Translations under genes and position numbers: made by a program
From: Ottelia alismoides
Lineage: Eukaryota; Streptophyta; Magnoliopsida; Alismatales; Hydrocharitaceae
NCBI GenBank assembly: GCA_037367405.1
Contig: JAZKJV010003371.1
Location: forward strand, 186,001-250,000
Reading direction: 5' to 3'
Length of the DNA stretch: 64,000 bases
The notes under the pieces: generated by a model
The model's input: the letters and a program-made list of their open reading frames with translations, nothing else
Told to the model about the DNA's origin: nothing
The model's database searches: none
Shown here: piece after piece, positions 47,057-58,845 of the stretch
Layout: each line of letters starts with the position of its first letter
Numbering within the stretch: position 1 is the stretch's first letter

Positions 47057-48095
47057 ATGTGATATCTTGAGGAAACTCATGAAGCCGTCAACAACCATAA
47101 CCATCAAGTGGTAGGTGAGCCCTACCCAGCTGCTACACCTGAGATAACAACTATCGAGGAGACTATTGGTTCAGAGACTCTCCCCCATTGTTCCATTTCC
47201 CACTGCTCTCACCATGGAACATAGAATTTATGACATCTTATATGATCCAGAAACATATACATGGGCTCATCCTGAGTCGGCCAAAATCTTCTCTGACTTC
47301 CTTAACCAATTCAATCCAACTCAGGAGAGCACCAACATTAAGACAACTAAGAACAAATATGCGGGACGTGGCACTGACCAAGGAGAAAAATTTCAAATGT
47401 TATTCAGCTAGAGACTCTATTGTCAACACATCACTCCTAGGACCAACACCTTCACAGAAAACACGAAATAAAATGGTTGATCCTTCATCTAAAAAGAAAT
47501 TTGCCTTTGACATGCTGAAAAAAGAATCGTCTGATGATTCCTCCTTAGGTCCGGAAAAAAGAAACACCTGAGTGAGGTCTGTTCGGTAATTCTAAAACCC
47601 TATCTACGCATGGATCCAAACACCGATTCCCATTGGACGACTCTCGTTCCTCACTATTATTCGTCTAAGGTCGATTCTCTTGGTCTCATTAAATATACCA
47701 GAATAATTTCTTATCAGCTGACTGAGACTAGTGCTTCAGAGTATTCATCATCCAAGGAAAAATCACTTGATCCCAAGAATGAACAAATTCTGAGAAAACA
47801 ACTGAAGCAACTAAAGAACAAGAATATCTAAAGTACCTCCACTTTCAAATACTATTCCTCTGAGGATAACTCCGATGATGGTTGGATATCATCTGATTCA
47901 TATTCTTCGTCTACTCTCTAGCATGATTTTTCTAAGGATAACATTGCCAATGGTTGGGACTTATATGCTTCATCTTCTTCTTATCATTAAGATCTTCCTC
48001 CTCATGCTCACAAAAAGATCGATCGAAAACCACCTTAATCATCGGCTACCTCCCTCCTTCCCGACCCCATCGATCCCCTTGTACATCTTTTTACT
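47057..48095 (+). other. Region after the protease remnant with short open frames, no RT
   Basis: Frames at 47166-47411, 47188-47571 and 47610-47831 overlap or follow closely. One has YDPETYTWAHPESAKIFSDF, and others are Ser/Lys-rich. None resembles RT, RNase H, integrase or an envelope protein. They may be decayed linker of a polyprotein whose enzymatic part was deleted. Confidence that any is expressed is low. Confidence 0.35.
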
Positions 48096-48452
48096 CTACT
48101 TAGGCCAAATCCTAAGTATAGGGGGGACCGATGCCATATGTATATACCATTCTCTTCATCAACTCCTTCTCACGATCACCCCATTTCCAACCTTCTTCCG
48201 TACGTAGACTGACCAAGAGCCTAAGTATAGGGGAAATCGATGCCCATCTATATATATAATCTCCTCATTCATCATCTCCTGACCGCTTTAGTTTCGCTCT
48301 TCTTCTATACTTAGACCGTTCATAGCCTAAGTATGGGGGGCGGACCGATTTCTTTTATTTTTCTTTTTCACTCTCTTATGCTTAGCCTAAGCTATGTCTT
48401 CTCTACGCTTCTTGTGCTTTGAGGACACATCACTCGCTAAGTATAGAGGGGT
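48096..48452 (+). repeat. PPT-like repeat array ending at the B LTR
   Basis: Four copies of CTAAGTATAGGGG-type sequence: 48111-48126 (arms TACTTAGG/CCTAAGTA), 48220-48233, 48305-48340 (arms CTATACTTAG/CTAAGTATG) and 48438-48451 (CTAAGTATAGAGGGG). The last unit is the same as unit 4 of element A, with the same preceding GAGGACA-containing segment, but here the LTR starts directly after it. It therefore serves as the PPT. Confidence 0.8.
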
Positions 48453-51344
48453 TGATGAAACCCGGTTTCACTACATTAATTCATAGTTATTAACCCCCTA
48501 GCTTAGGCAAAGTATCATAAAAACCAGATAAGTCCTTGTTTATATCTGAGTCATGGAATAAATTAAAAATATAAAAAATAGCAAAACTAAAATTCGTAGT
48601 GTTTTTATACCCTTAAAAAAGCTCACAAAAATATCTCTCACTTTGTTTGATCTCGTCTCCATTTTTGTCAACATGAAACTTATAGATCTCATCGAGATCT
48701 ACAACTTGCATGTTTTGAGTTTTTCCAAATTCGGCCTTCTTCTCCCTCACATTTCACCTTCTTCTTTTGAATAACCTGATTGGGCCACGTGGCTCTTTCT
48801 GGTCGAGCCACGTGGCTCGCTCACCGTATGCCACACGCCTGCAGTTCTCCACCATTCCATTGCCTCCAGGTGCCTCCATCTTAGACTTCCATTCCCGCTT
48901 CATTCCAAGCCTCTTGATCATTCCCCTGATCACATCACAACCACCTGCCACCTCCTTCATCTCAGCTCGCCACGTGTCACACCTGTCACCGCCCGATCAA
49001 CTCCAAATTCTTCCATCCCAACCAATCCTTCCCCCACTAATTCTCAACCATTCATCAATCTCTGAAGGGCATCCAGACCCGTCCACTCCAGCCTTAACCT
49101 TCTGGCGACACGAGGCGCACTCCACTACCATCTGATCGTGCTGCCCTAGATCTAATCTGCACCTCTCGCTTGCGCCTTCTCCTGACAGTTGGATCACGTG
49201 ATCCAACGGCGAGAGCCCTTCTTCCTCCTCCGATCACCCCTTCTCTCCCACGATCTCCATCTTGCAAAACCACCGCCCCATTTATAATCTCTCGACCGCA
49301 TCTTTCACCTTCTCTACTCATGAATCACCCCACAACTTAGCTCGATCCAACCTCTTACTCACAGGCACACACGCTACCCATGATCCCGTCTAACTAGCTC
49401 CATATCGTCTTCGCAAAACTCGTCGCCAACCACCGGAACCACAACCTCCCTCCTTTAAATTCACCTTCACCGCAGCCAATGCAAGGTGTCCACCTTTACG
49501 TGGGGTTCCGCCCAGCATTCCTCCGCTCCTCGGTGATAGCGAGGAGGTGCCATGGAGCGTGAAGACAATAGTAGCCCCCAGTGTCGACCCCTGGCTATTA
49601 AAGGCCAGGTCTGCGGTGCTCCGCCACAGTCGAGCTGCTCCCCATTGTTGGGGGAGTCTAGCGAAGACCCCGAGCTTCTCCATGAAGCTCAAGCCCAGGC
49701 CTCGCTCCGCCATTATCCCATGTAAGCTCTCTGGTCCTCCATCATATTTTCTTTGATTTTATCTTAATTAATTAGGTCTCCCCATTCATTGTCACCATCC
49801 ATTGATCCTTCCTTTAGCTTTCCATCACTTTCATCTTTCACGCGCACCCTTCAGACCATCTTTTCCTTCCTCCACAACCTCCGACCATTACACCTCCCTC
49901 TTCTCCTCATTCATCGGAGAAGATGACCAGGCACTCAGTTCTTCACCTCCGCATGGCCTCCATTTCCCCTTCACTTCGTCTATTGTTGCTTCGGCTATAG
50001 CATTAACGTGGCAGGTACCCTTGTCAATGACTAGAACCATGGTCGGAGCTATCTTTGTGGGCGTCATCTCCGGCATACAACCATCCACAGTCTCCTCTAG
50101 GTCTCCAAGCTGCTTCACCAAGCTTCAATGAAGATCTTCCACCATCCAGGAGCTGCCAAAGACCTTCACTGAGCGCTAGCGACAGCGACGGAGCAATGGA
50201 GGGTTTGTCGGAGCTCTAATTCTGCCGCCAGCCATAGACGAGGAAGGACGTACAACAACCGTTGGATGGAACCCTCCCGGTGCTTATCCAACGGTTTGGA
50301 TTGAGCCACGTCGTTGCCCAGCCCTTGTACAACCACCGATCGATCTCGATGATCGGGCGGTCGTCATGCAGCCACGTGCCTCCTCTCTGTGCCTTTAGGT
50401 TCGGGGTGCCCGAGCCTCCTCCGAGCCGATGCGCTAGCCGAACTTCACCGCCCGCGTTCCCAATCATGTGGGTGTGGGATATTTTGTATGGAGGCCCCTG
50501 CGATTTCTTCAATTTGCAACCAGATCCAGATAGCACGTGATAACCACATGCGCCTGGGGTATTTTGCATTCAAACCCTTGCGGGTTTTAAAATTACAAAT
50601 ATAGCCTCGTGCGTGTGGGTAATTTACAGAAAAGGCCTCATGACTTTGTTTAATTATATTTTAGTCCCTCCTAGAAACCTATTTGCCATATTTTCCCTAT
50701 TATTTCTATGTTTGCTCTTGCATTTATGCCCCTAGTTTCTTATGTGAATATCTTGAGCATCTGAACTCCGTTTGAGTTGATTTTGGTCTCATTTTGAAGC
50801 TAGTTTAATTCTCTTCTTAATGACATGGTTTAATATCTGTTTTGACATTCTGAAATTCTGATTTTTAAATTTTAAATTAAATGTCCCTCATGTAATGCTT
50901 TCCATGCTTTGCGTCATTTCATTAATTGACCTAGCTTCCCGATTTGAACCCGAGATTGACCCCTGATTAAATGGCTCGAATATTCTGACTAATTAGGGCT
51001 TATTGGCATTATTGTAACCTTGCATCTTGTTGCATACTAAAAATCAAATAAAAAGTGCATATCTTCATGTTTCTTTCTGCAGTGTTCTTGTCTCATGCAT
51101 TTATTGACCTATGGATTTCTAATCTGACACTTAATCTAAGTAATAAGAGTCTAAATAATACTTAAGAGGCTCGTGTCCCTGAGTTCAACCTTGGGCTTTC
51201 CCAAGTAAAAAACAAAATCGACCACTTTATTTTGATTGATAATTTTAAATCAAGCGATCTTTGATGCATCCAATTCGACCGACTGCAATGACATTAGAAG
51301 TGTTAAAACCACACTCTTAAGAGGCCAAATTTATGGCTTCGTTA
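48453..51344 (+). mobile_element. Gypsy element B, 5' LTR (2892 bp)
   Basis: It starts TGATGAAACCCGGTTTCA and ends near 51344, two bases before a perfect tRNA-Asp PBS. It aligns well with 54545-56174. It has a palindrome TAGATCTC-ATC-GAGATCTA at 48683-48701, a GC-rich centre (48780-50520) with overlapping frames on both strands that are not genes, and a GAGTTCAACCTTGGG block near 51181. It differs clearly from the C LTR (23249), so it is not that LTR's partner. Confidence 0.85.
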
Positions 51345-51346
51345 AA

Positions 51347-51364
51347 TGGCGCCGTTGCCGGGGA
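51347..51364 (+). other. Primer-binding site, tRNA-Asp (element B)
   Basis: TGGCGCCGTTGCCGGGGA, the exact complement of the plant tRNA-Asp 3' end. The best-preserved PBS among the three Gypsy elements here. Confidence 0.93.
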
Positions 51365-54300
51365 CACGACTCATCTTTTATTTATTTAGATTTTTATTTA
51401 TTTAATTGAGTGTTAATTTCTAATTTGTAGATCATGTTGTTGTCTTGCTTTATTAATCTTTATTTGATGGAAATCTAACGTATGTTTTTGTGGCAGGGCC
51501 CTTGGGCTTGAAGGAGGCAAGGAGCAGGATTTCCGCTGCGAGGAGCCATAGAAGCAACATTGGAGAAAAATCGAAGAAAAAAATTATTGTCTTGCATTTT
51601 TTATCTAATAATCATCTTTACAGCAGTCTTCTTCGAACACTCGCGTGTGTAAATGAACGAAGTTCTCCGTAGTTGTGTGGGGATCGCCCCACTTGAGTGT
51701 CGACCTAGGATCAGGCACGCAACTCTCCAAGCTTCTTTCACAATTTTTATCTTACGTGTTTGATCGTAGATAGGACACACAATAATTCAAGACGCACGTA
51801 GACATTGCTTCACTTAGCCAAATTAAAAGATGTTCTTCCCCTCTAATAGAAGCATGTTAGGTGCGGTTTTTCATCGACTTGCATACATTTGGTTTTGGTC
51901 TTAATTCAGTCCAAGTTTTCACGAATTTTACTCAAGGCACTGCATATTTTCTCTTTTAGCATAGGTCATGAATTTATCGACTGCATGGCTTTTTCTCAAC
52001 CATCCTTCCTGGCTTGATCACCAAGGTTAATGGAAATTAGGAATGAGTGGTAGACGATGATTGTTAGATTTATGTTCACATTTAAATAGTGTCAACCTTA
52101 AGCAAATAATTGGGACTGATAAATGCATGTTGATCTAAAATAGAGTAAAATAATGTTTTGGGAGAGCAACACCCTTGTTTACGTAGGATAATTTTTGCTT
52201 CAACATTTTTGATTCGTGCGTAAATTAGAATGTTTTAATCACCAATAAAAATGACAAGATAATCAACCAACACTTGTTGGTTTCACGTGTGAGTTGGTGA
52301 ATTAAAGGGTATTGCATGCTTGATTGAGTCTTGATTGCTCCGACACCCTCCCTTAGACCTTAGGTACTCCATTCATCTTCGAAGATTCATTCGCTCACAT
52401 ATACATCCATCCTAACTTCTTCGTTCCCATCGGGTCTCCCCAACATCAATTATCCATCTTTATACTGAGTCTACTCTCAGCCTAAGTATAGGGGGGCCTG
52501 AGTCCCCGTGATTTTCTCACTAATTTTTTCCTTTCCTTAATACTTAGGTTATTTCTAACCTAATATAGGGGACGTCCTCATCAGTCCCAGTATATTCTTC
52601 TATACTTAAATGAAGCTTGGGCCCTGTATCATCTAGAGCTAAGAGGACATAACAAAGTTTAAGTATAGGGGGGTATACTGTGTATATAGTATATGTACTT
52701 TAGCTATATTTTGAAAATTTTTGAAAATTTTTAAACTTTTTGAGCTAAAGTATAATCTTTTGAACTAAGTGGACAATATGTTTTCAAGGCTTTGCAAATT
52801 ATTTTCTATACTATGTTACATTATTTTCAAGAAAAAAATATTTTTTGAAAATGATTTGAAAAATGGGTTTTCGGTTTCACTTATTTTGAAAAAAATGTTT
52901 GAAAAATGTTTGAAAAATCTGTAAATGTTTGACATGGTTCAAAAAACATTTTTAAAACTTGATTTTAAGGAAAATGAGTCTAACTTGTGTTCTAACTTTA
53001 ATTAAAATCCACAAAAATGAGAAAAACCAAAATACCTTTAAAAGTCAAATTGACTACTAAACGGAAATATGTAGCCGCTTTTCAGTGAGGGTTTTCCCTT
53101 AGCAGAGTACATGGTTTAGAGGACATCGCGTATGGCCCCGTCCTCAAGCAACGTGTTCCGTTCTACGGCCTGTACTTATACCTATACTGGTTGAAAGCAG
53201 ATGCATCTACTCATTTGAGTTTAGGCAGTCATTAGGTCCTTTAAAGTCTTTATAAAAATTTTTGAAAAAAAAAACTTTGATGAATGAGTTGGATTAAATC
53301 CCCTACATTCTCACTTCCAAACAGGATTAATGATGTTCGAGAACACTCGGTTTAAGAGGTCTTGAGATTTTAGGTTAACCAACCTTAGCCATAAGGGTCT
53401 TAGACTTAAATATCCACAATTCCCTAGTTTGTCAGATTTGCATGCTATATTGCATGCTTAGTGTCCAACCTTAAGAATATGATCAACACTTCACATGCAC
53501 GACTGTGGTCTTGATGAGATGAGTTGGAATTTCACTTAAGGGACTGGGATGAGGGATTCAAGTCTCGACTTAATCTAATGATGCTCAAGGATGGGATAAG
53601 ATCATTGAAGGCTTCATGAAACCTGAGTGTCAGCATTTTTTAGCTAGTATGAGAACTTGGTTCTTGTACTAATCTCTTGACATCTACCTAAGTGCTAGGG
53701 TGTGAATAAAATAAAAATGTTGATCAATGTGCACCAACTCTTGGTAAAAGCAGTGGAGCTAGCCAAAATAATACAAAGCAATGAAATATCAATGTTGAAA
53801 GTAAAGCTCTCATTCCGCAAAGTCAAATATCAACAGAGCTTCCACCAAAGGTGAGCGCTCCCAACCATTTCAAAGTGTCCACTTGGACTACCGCTATTAG
53901 GAACAGGAGTCGGGCTTGCACCAAAAAAGGGTTCTGCATCGTAAATGCTACAAGTTTGGGTGTAGAAGGTATGATAGGTACTCAAAAAAGGCACACCCCG
54001 GTGTACTCCCAGGAAAACAAGTGCAGAAGACTCCAACTTCTCTTGACGGACACACTGATCAATACCAAAAATATGTGTTACGTAATAAGGCACTCGAGAG
54101 AATCCTTGTTCCAATGAGAGGGAGAGAAGAAATGACACAATCCTGAACTCTCCATCAACTGGCCTGCCACCTACTCTTCTAAGTTTGACAACTAAAGAGA
54201 CGATGGATTGGATGCAATATCTTATTTATTCCCTACTTTTGATGATTGGGTCCCATGAGAGTCTCTTAAACTGGGACCTTGGGTGACGTTGTGACTCTCC

Positions 54301-54532
54301 TCTCGTGACCGTGGTCAAACACTTAATATCATATCCTTAAATTATATGTATGCAAGAGATAGTCTGGAAAATTAAAGGAATTGGATGCCGCTTGATTAAG
54401 GTTGGGTTAAGCTTTGAGATTTTAGATCTCTAAAATTGGGAATTTTTGAACGGGTCAGATCTTGTATGCACATGCACAAGGGGGTTAATCCAACTCATTC
54501 ATTTTTGAGATGCTCATGGATAAGCATAGTTT
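51365..54532 (+). mobile_element. Element B interior without coding region (LARD-like)
   Basis: A leader (to about 52330) passes directly into a 3'-UTR-type region. PPT-like units lie at 52479-52498 (CTAAGTATAGGGGGG), 52540-52572 (ATACTTAGGTT/AACCTAATATAGGGG) and 52660-52674 (TTAAGTATAGGGGGG). 52690-53040 is A/T-rich. 53050-53270 repeats the module seen at 44670-44880 in the C-type leader. 53300-54530 is a tail without recognisable genes; frames at 53830-54138 overlap on both strands. No gag or pol remains, so it depends on enzymes in trans. Confidence 0.7.
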
Positions 54533-54544
54533 AAGTATAGGGGG
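54533..54544 (+). other. Polypurine tract of element B
   Basis: AAGTATAGGGGG directly before TGATGAAATCC, identical to the PPT of A. Confidence 0.85.
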
Positions 54545-56174
54545 TGATGAAATCCGGTTTCATTACATTAATTTGCAGTTATTAACCGCTAGACTAGGCT
54601 AAGTGTCAATAAAAACCAAATAAATCATTGTTTATATCTAAGTCATGGAATAAATTAAAAATATAAAAAATAGCAAAACTAAAATTCATAGTGTTTTTAT
54701 ACCCTTAAAACCCTCACAAAAATATTTCTGACTTTGTTTGACCTCGTCTCCATTTTCGGTCAACATAAAACTTGTAGATCTCATCGAGATCTACAACTTT
54801 TGTGTTTTTTAGTTTTTCCAAATTCGGCCTTCTTCTCCCTCATATTTCACCTTCTTCTTCTGAATAACCTGATTGGGCCACATGGCTCTTTCTGGTCGAG
54901 CCACGTGGCCCGCTCACCGTATGCCACGCACATGTAGTTCTCCACCGTTCGATTGCCTCCAGGTGCCTCCATCTCAGAGGTCCACTCCCGCTTCATTCCA
55001 AGCCACTTGATCATTCCCCTGATCACATCACAACCACCCGCCCCCGCCTTCACCTCATCTCGCCACGTGTCACACCGTCACTGCCCGATCAACTCCAGAT
55101 GCTTCTATCCCAGCCACTCCTTCCCGCACTCATCTGAAACCATTCGATCAATCTTCGGAGGGCATCCAGACCGTCCGCTCCAGCCTTAACCTTCTGGCGA
55201 CACGTGGCGCACTCCACTACCATCCGATCGTGCCGCCCTAGATCTAATCCGTGCCTCTCGCTTGCACCCTTCTCTTGACCGTTGGATCACGTGATCCAAC
55301 GATCGAGACTCCTTCTTCCTCCTTCGGTCGCCCCTTCTCTCCCACAATCTCCATCTTGGAAAACCACCACCTCCATTCTATTCTCTCGACTGCATCTTCC
55401 ACCTTCTCCACTCGTGAATCACCCCACGACTTAGCTCGATCCACCCTCTTCCTCGCGGGCACACACGCTACCCATGATCCCCTCTAACCAGCTCCATATC
55501 GTGTCCGCAAAACTCATCGTCAACCATCAGAACCACAACCTCCCTCCTTTAAATTCACCTTTGCCGCCGCCAATGCAAGGTGTCCACCTTTACGTGGGGT
55601 TCCGCCCAGCATCCCTCCGCTCCTCGGTGACAGCGAGGAGGCACCATGGAGCACGAAGACGATGGCGGCCCTTGGTGTCGACCCCTGGCCATTGAAGGCC
55701 AGATCTGTGGTGCTCTGCCACCGTCGAGCTGCTCCCCGTAGCCGGGGGATTCTAGCGAAGACCGCGAGCTTCTCCAAGAAGCTCAAGCCCAGGCCTCGCT
55801 CCACCATTATCCCATGTAAGCTCTCTGATCCTCCATCGCATTTTCTTTGATTTTCTTTTAATTAATTAGGTCTCCCCGTTCATTGTCACCATCAATTGAT
55901 CCTTCCTTTAGCTTTCCATCAGTTCCATCTTTCACGCGCACCCTTCAGACCATCTTTTCCTTCCTCCACAACCTCTGACCATTACACCTCCCTCTTCTCC
56001 TCGTTATCGGAGAAGATAACCAGGCCACTCAGTTCTTCACCTCCGCAGGGCCATCGTCCATCCCCTTCACTTTGTCTATTGTTGCTTCGGCTATAACATT
56101 AACAAGGCTGGTAACCTTTTCAATGACCAGAACCATGGTCGGAGCTATTTTTGTGGGCGTCATCTCCGGCATAC
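54545..56174 (+). mobile_element. Gypsy element B, 3' LTR, 5' portion
   Basis: Aligns with 48453-50087 of the 5' LTR and stops at GGCATAC where Copia D begins; the 5' LTR reads GGCATACAACCATCC at the same place. The rest should lie beyond D, outside the window. It contains a perfect 11-bp palindrome TTGTAGATCTC/GAGATCTACAA at 54772-54796. Confidence 0.88.
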
Positions 56175-58830
56175 TGTTGGACATGCGAGCCCACGGCGAG
56201 CCATTATGCAATAAATGTTGTTGCAAATATCATTCCCTAATCTGAAATGAAGAATACATAATTTGCATAATAGGTCCCTTAGTACAATTAGGGTTATGTA
56301 CCTTGACCATCTTAATGATCGTACAGCTGTTGATTCAATTATTGAATCATAGAGGCTGGTGCTTAGATGAAGATCTAATGAGTTAGATTGAGGACTCATC
56401 AAGCACCGTCAAATGATCATTAAGAGATGATCTCCAGCCTGAGTAGGAGATGGCAATCCTTTCTCAGTTAGGCTGATATCTGACCGATCTCTTGATGCAT
56501 GTCCTCTACATAGGAATAGAGATTCGGAGGTGTCAGATTAGTTAGGTCAAAGAGTTGACTTAACGAAATCGAGATAACCAAAGTCCTATATCGTATGCTA
56601 TCATGATATAGGCACGCATCCTCTGACCAGAGACAGATGTGGTACTATATGTCTGAGTATGTACATTTGGCAGACCAATAGGTTGATGACCTAACCAAGG
56701 TCTATACACCATAGCACTGGTGTGCATATAAGGGCATATGAGTAATACGATCTCTCAAAGGGATCATACATGTTCACTACTAAACCGGAAGACATGAACT
56801 CACTCATGAGATATTGGGAAGAATCAAATTTCGTACGCACGGTCGTCTCGCTTTGGAAGCTTGACTGAATTTGTAGGTTTGATATATACTTTTGAAAGTA
56901 TATGATCAAGACCTAGGTATGATATATGCTTTTGGAAAGTATATGATCGATACCAACTCCCAATGATCAAAATAAGAAACTTACTGATAAAACCCTGAAG
57001 TAGACAGTATAAAGTTGATCTAATACTTCGGGTTTATTCTGAGTCTTCCAGTATGCAGGATGTACAGGTATTGGGAATACCTGAGGGTGATGTGATCATA
57101 AACGATTGTATAACCATGACGCTTCCATTCCTAGGGAGTGATGAAACGGTCCTGGATTTTAGTGACTCCTCTCAGTAGAGAAGTAATCTGATCTTGATCC
57201 AAATGTTGGACATTGATCTGAATGTGATTCAGATGCAATGAGAAGATTAGATTTGTTGTCTTGATTTATTCAAGCATCTATGGGAGGCCCGAGATCTGGA
57301 TTTGAGATGTAATCTCAATATCCAAGTCACTATACATGGAACAATACAATCGCCCTGTCCTTATCTCCAAGTATTCGCAGAGAAAGTGCATTATCCTTGA
57401 AAGAGTTCATGGATAATTCTGTTGTTGATTTATGTATCCGAGCATTGAGAAAATGTATAATTAAATGTGATTTAATTATCATGAATAATATGAATTTGAT
57501 TCATATTATAAGAAGAGTTATCTTAGATAATTAAATATGATTTGATTATCAAAGATGTGAATAATGTGAATGTTATTCATATTATTTGGTAACATGAGAA
57601 TAAGTTATCCAATATAATTAAATGTGATTTAATTATTGTTGATAAGAATAATGTGGATAGTAATTTCCAATTATTCATAATATATTATAAATGTGATTTA
57701 TAATGTATTAGAGAGAGCTAATTATGATTTATATTTGTTGATGTGTATTGGATACACATTGTCTAATTAATTGAAAAATGTAAATTATATTTTGAGTTGG
57801 GTGGTGAATGTGATTTACAATTTTCCAATGTCAAGATTGCAATATTCCCAAAATTAATTGTGAATTATTTTTGGTGAATAAATCCCAACAAAAGTTGTTG
57901 GAAATAAATAATGAGAGAGATTTCCATGGAGATATGCAATCTCATGAAATCTCATGAGATTGCCTCCATAGGAAATCAAGTGGGCAGCACCCAATTCCTA
58001 ATTGGAATGGGTGGCTGTCCACATGGAATGTACATGGAGATGTGATCTCCATGTATATTCTCTCCTTATTTGTTGGTGTAATTTAGGATTGATTTATATT
58101 TGATTTTGTCAAATATATTTTAATCTAAATTAGATCATAAGTTGTTGATTTTTACCAACAACAATCTCGACCATTGGATTGACATAAATCAATCTCATCC
58201 ATTGATTTATATGTCCCATGGATTGAGATCCATGGATCCCAAAACTCTATAAATAGAGAGGCATACCATGCTCTCTCTTTACACAACACATTCTATTGTA
58301 GCACATCTCTCTCTCTCTTCTCTTCTCACATGCCATCTCTCTTCCTCTCATGGCCGTCCACCATGGATGTCCTAGAGAGGTTCTCCATCACCGCAGTGTC
58401 GTCGTTATGCTGCCCGATCGTCTGCTCGTGGATCTCCGTCTCCTTCGGTGTGCCTCGCTCGTGAAGAAGACGTCGGATCTCGTGTGTCGAGATCAGGAGA
58501 TTCGTCACTTGGATCATCAACATGGATTGCGAGAAGCACGTGGTCCATCCCTGCGCTCGCAAGCGTCTCCTCCGTCAGATCGGACTTGAGACAGGAGGTC
58601 TCTTCGTTTAGAGACTCGATCACAACCACGCATCAAGAGGTAATCCTACTACTTGTTTTTGATTTAGACGAAACGATCCGAGAAGTGTTCTTGGATCATG
58701 TAGTTTCGTCGTATGAAAAAATTTTAAATTCCGATGCATCAAGCAACTAGTGTGACTAGTCGCTCCTCGTCGTATTCGATGTGACGCTCACGCTTCCATG
58801 ATGCGCTTGAGGATCCAACCATATCCTTCA
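56175..58830 (+). mobile_element. Copia element D, 5' LTR (2656 bp)
   Basis: Starts TGTTGGACATGCGAGCCC and ends CTTCA before the PBS. It is homologous to both LTRs of F and to the E LTR. It is inserted in B's 3' LTR. Its last 600 bp hold a TATA box, a CT repeat (58306-58320) and a GC-richer segment. Confidence 0.92.
58248..58255 (+). promoter_or_regulatory. Candidate TATA box in D LTR
   Basis: TATAAATA followed by a CT-rich stretch, at the same relative place as in E (14415). The likely promoter of the element. Confidence 0.65.
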
Positions 58831-58832
58831 AG

Positions 58833-58845
58833 TGGTATCAGAGCC
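58833..58845 (+). other. Primer-binding site, initiator tRNA-Met (element D)
   Basis: TGGTATCAGAGCC two bases after the LTR end, as in E and F. Confidence 0.95.

Noticed and set aside
48767..50569. Frames of 65-122 codons in the B LTRs (also 54734-56226)
   Set aside because: Both strands are open together, frames shift between the two LTR copies, and they lie in an LTR.
23249..51344. Treating 23249-26188 and 48453-51344 as the LTR pair of a single element
   Set aside because: Lengths are similar and modules shared, but most of the sequence does not align and the palindromes differ; 48453 pairs with 54545 instead.
53830..54146. Overlapping 76-102 codon frames in the B tail
   Set aside because: Three frames on both strands overlap with no recognised motif, in a region otherwise like a 3' UTR.
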